Source: JAGHBT01 sp035311885 (lineage in GTDB: Bacteria > Krumholzibacteriota > Krumholzibacteriia > Krumholzibacteriales > WJIX01). From it: 8,087 nt of DNA. The position numbers were made by a program, and so were the translations under genes. The notes below the pieces were generated by a model. The model saw only the letters and a list, made by a program, of their open reading frames with translations. It did no database searches and had not been told where the DNA came from. The first letter of the stretch is position 1, and the number at the start of each line of letters is the position of its first letter. Shown piece by piece: positions 6,055 to 8,087 of this stretch. The stretch is taken from positions 1 to 8,087 of the forward strand of contig CAZKNG010000093.1 of assembly GCA_964554125.1 (NCBI GenBank), given 5' to 3'.

Positions 6055-7008
6055 ATGAAGAAGAAGGTGTTAGTGACGGGAGCCGCCGGATTCATAGGTT
6101 CTAATCTTTGCGAGCGTCTTATCGCGGACGGATATCAGGTGTCAGGAATAGATTCTTTTACTGATTATTACAGTCCGGAACGAAAACAAAAGAATATAGA
6201 GAATATTATCTATGACAATAATTTTGAATTGTTGGAAGAAGATATCAATGATTTTGATTTCAGTGGGCTGTTTGAAAGTTGCGGCTGTGTTTTTCATCTC
6301 GCCGCTCAGGCTGGAGTAAGGATGAGTTGGGGGCGGGACTTTTCGATTTATGTTGATTCAAATATTCTTACAACACAGAAAATACTCGAGGCGCTGAAGG
6401 GAAACGTAAAAACAAAACTCGTCTATTCAAGCTCAAGTTCAGTTTACGGAGAAACAGACAAGCTTCCAATGCAAGAGCAGCAGAAATTAAAACCGATGTC
6501 TCCTTATGGAGTGACAAAGCTGTCCGGAGAACATCTGTGTGAGTTGTATAGAAATAATTATGATGTAAATGCCGTTTCTCTGAGATATTTTACAGTTTAC
6601 GGACCGAGGCAGAGGCCTGATATGGCCTTCAGCCGTTTCATAACTTCAGCTCTCAGGGGAGGAGAGATAGAGATTTACGGAGATGGTAATCAGACACGGG
6701 ATTTTACATACATATCGGACGCTGTTGAAGCAAACATGTTGGCTATGGAATATGATGGAGAAGAGAGTATCTTTAATATAGGCGGAGGAAGCAGAGTCTC
6801 CATACTTGAAGTACTGGAATTAATAAAAACCTGGATTAGTGAGGATTACGACATTACTTTTTCCGACAGGGCTAAAGGTGATGTTCTCGATACATGGGCT
6901 GATACTTCAAGGGCAAAAAGGGAACTTGGATTTTCGCCTGAAATTGGTCTTGAAGAAGGTCTGGAGCGGGAAATCAGGTGGTACCGTGATTTCTTAAACT
7001 CTCAGTAA
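6055..7008 (+). CDS. NAD-dependent nucleotide-sugar epimerase (extended SDR; UDP-glucuronate/UDP-glucose 4-epimerase-like)
   Basis: This 317-residue extended SDR enzyme interconverts nucleotide sugars through a keto intermediate with bound NAD. The NAD-binding G-x2-G-x2-G is G9 to G15 (TGAAGFIG), and D33 ends the second strand and should bind the adenosine ribose. The catalytic set is a Ser in the S125-S129 run before VYGE, and Y151 and K155 in SPYGVTKLSGE. RYFTVYGPRQRPDMA and RDFTYISDAVEA (from residue 215) are the substrate-side signatures. DSFTDYYSPERKQKNI and HLAAQAGVRMSWG resemble UDP-glucuronate 4-epimerases more than classical GalE, so UDP-GlcA to UDP-GalA is the first guess; UDP-Glc, UDP-GlcNAc or a 4,6-dehydratase-like reaction is possible. 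It is 13 bases before the GT2 gene and probably feeds the neighbouring transferases. Confidence 0.88.
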   Translation: MKKKVLVTGAAGFIGSNLCERLIADGYQVSGIDSFTDYYSPERKQKNIENIIYDNNFELLEEDINDFDFSGLFESCGCVFHLAAQAGVRMSWGRDFSIYVDSNILTTQKILEALKGNVKTKLVYSSSSSVYGETDKLPMQEQQKLKPMSPYGVTKLSGEHLCELYRNNYDVNAVSLRYFTVYGPRQRPDMAFSRFITSALRGGEIEIYGDGNQTRDFTYISDAVEANMLAMEYDGEESIFNIGGGSRVSILEVLELIKTWISEDYDITFSDRAKGDVLDTWADTSRAKRELGFSPEIGLEEGLEREIRWYRDFLNSQ

Positions 7009-7021
7009 ATGAGAAGATAAC

Positions 7022-7957
7022 ATGGAAAAGAAACATAACATCTCAGTGGTTGTCCCACTCTTGAACGAGGAGAAGAGTCTTGAAGAGCTTTATAACCGTT
7101 TAACTGCCGTGCTACAGAAAATAGCTGATTATTACGAAATATTATTTGTCGATGACGGCTCGACTGATGGTTCTTTGAAAGTTCTCCATTTATTGCGGAA
7201 GAAAGACAATCACGTTAAGATAATAAGTTTCCTGCGTAATTACGGCAAATCAGCAGCCCTGTCGGCTGGATTTGATGCCGTAAAAGGTGATATTGTAATT
7301 ACAATTGATGCCGATCTTCAGGATAATCCCGATGAAATCCCCCGGCTTATAGGTGTGATAGACCAGGGAGCGGATCTTGTTTCCGGCTGGAAAATTAATC
7401 GTAAGGATCCTGTCAGCAAGACAATACCCTCAAAGATTTTTAACTTTGTCACTTCGCTGGTGAGCGGCATTAAACTTCACGATTTCAACTGCGGGTTAAA
7501 GGCGTATAGGAAAGAAGTTACGAAACGGGTATTGATCTATGGTGAACTCCACCGCTTTATTCCGGTTCTGGCAGCCTGGGAAGGATTTAAGATATCTGAA
7601 GAAGGGGTAAGTCACTTCGAAAGAAAGTTCGGTAAAAGTAAATACGGCACGAGAAGATTTCTCAATGGTTTTTTTGATCTTATGACTGTGATCTTTATTA
7701 CTCGCCGATCTACTTCACCTCTGCATTTCTTCGGGCGCATAGCTTTCTTTTTCCTGATAATCGGAGGATTAATTAATCTTTATTTTCTGATACAATGGCT
7801 CGCAGGCAATGGTTTGCATGTAAGGCCTGTTATGGTCGGCGGGATGATTTTGATCGTAATGGCTGTTCAGATCGGCTCTTTTGGATTGCTTGCTGAACTT
7901 TTTTCCTCCAGGACCAAGAAATCTTTTTCATTCAGAGAGTATTTAATCGATGAATAA
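7022..7957 (+). CDS. GT2 polyprenyl-phosphate glycosyltransferase (DPM1/GtrB/ArnC-like)
   Basis: This 311-residue enzyme would transfer a sugar from a nucleotide donor to undecaprenyl (polyprenyl) phosphate on the cytoplasmic face. The GT-A domain starts with ISVVVPLLNEEKSLEEL. D44-D45 in VDDGSTDGS bind the nucleotide, and the DAD metal motif is D96-A97-D98 in IDADLQD. FNCGLKAYRKE and GELHRFIPVLAAWEGF are typical of the DPM/GtrB/ArnC subgroup and distinguish it from chain-extending GT2 enzymes. Two C-terminal membrane helices (about residues 230-257 and 264-292) follow the RRSTSPLHFFG linker, the GtrB-type arrangement. ATG 7022 is preceded by GAGAAG (7011-7016). Its 3' end overlaps the next gene by 8 bases. 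The sugar cannot be assigned; mannose or glucose would match the DUF2723 enzyme as consumer. Confidence 0.9.
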   Translation: MEKKHNISVVVPLLNEEKSLEELYNRLTAVLQKIADYYEILFVDDGSTDGSLKVLHLLRKKDNHVKIISFLRNYGKSAALSAGFDAVKGDIVITIDADLQDNPDEIPRLIGVIDQGADLVSGWKINRKDPVSKTIPSKIFNFVTSLVSGIKLHDFNCGLKAYRKEVTKRVLIYGELHRFIPVLAAWEGFKISEEGVSHFERKFGKSKYGTRRFLNGFFDLMTVIFITRRSTSPLHFFGRIAFFFLIIGGLINLYFLIQWLAGNGLHVRPVMVGGMILIVMAVQIGSFGLLAELFSSRTKKSFSFREYLIDE

Positions 7958-8087
7958 AACCGATGAGAGCGATTGTCCGAGAATTTGCCTTGTTGGCCCA
8001 GCCTATCCCTACAGGGGTGGGATATCTCATTATAATACAAGGCTTGCTGAAGAATTAAAGAAAAAGCACAGAGTTTATCTCGTAAAT
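7950..8087 (+). CDS. GT4-like glycosyltransferase, N-terminal part (cut by the window edge)
   Basis: From ATG 7950 an open frame of 46 codons runs to the last base with no stop. It starts MNKTDESDCPRICLVGPAYP and continues YRGGISHYNTRLAEELKKKH, so that a first beta strand (ICLVGPAYP) leads into a glycine-rich loop and a helix. This arrangement, with GP-x-YPYRGGI-x-HY, is the N-terminus of a group of GT4 glycosyltransferases common in polysaccharide loci. The start overlaps the last 8 bases of the GT2 gene (stop at 7955-7957), which implies translational coupling in one operon. AGAGAG at 7934-7939 is a modest ribosome binding site 10 bases upstream. The donor domain with the E-x7-E motif would lie beyond the window, so the family call is probable rather than proven. 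Confidence 0.75.
   Translation, partial: MNKTDESDCPRICLVGPAYPYRGGISHYNTRLAEELKKKHRVYLVN

Noticed and set aside
1..8087. CRISPR arrays, tRNA or rRNA genes, insertion sequences, attachment sites
   Set aside because: No regularly spaced direct repeats, cloverleaf-like sequence, transposase or terminal inverted repeats were seen on reading through. The window is filled by conserved genes.

Overview
The window (8087 bases, roughly 40% G+C by eye) is bacterial chromosomal DNA. It is densely packed, almost every gene lies on the + strand, and gaps are 0 to about 110 bases. The first gene is a bacterial NusB. Shine-Dalgarno sites are strong, and three of the seven complete genes appear to start with TTG. 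The large DUF2723 membrane protein carries signature motifs that are common in Bacteroidota and other FCB-group lineages. I would guess an uncultivated FCB-like or neighbouring candidate-phylum bacterium, but lineage cannot be fixed from this window.

Layout: (1) bases 15-422, nusB, the tail of an upstream housekeeping unit, closed by a good Rho-independent terminator (431-475). (2) Bases 530-3402, a unit of a class I SAM methyltransferase, a GT4-type glycosyltransferase and an UPF0104/LPG-synthase-TM flippase-like membrane protein, with 13-19 base gaps. (3) A 92-base gap with a possible promoter (3441-3469). (4) Bases 3495-8087+, a second run: a DUF2723 (GT117/TMEM260-like) polytopic glycosyltransferase with a C-terminal TPR region, an extended-SDR nucleotide-sugar epimerase, a DPM1/GtrB-like GT2 polyprenyl-phosphate glycosyltransferase with two C-terminal membrane segments, and the start of another GT4-like gene that overlaps the GT2 and runs off the edge.

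How the genes may work together (inference): this reads as a surface-glycan or glycoprotein biosynthesis locus. The epimerase would make a nucleotide sugar. The GT2 enzyme would load a sugar onto a polyprenyl phosphate on the cytoplasmic face. The flippase-like protein could help move lipid-linked sugar across the membrane. The DUF2723 protein would use the lipid-linked sugar on the outer face, possibly on proteins, as its human homologue TMEM260 does. The GT4 enzymes and the methyltransferase would build and decorate a cytoplasmically assembled glycan. No initiating phosphoglycosyltransferase, Wzx, Wzy or ABC exporter is present in the window.
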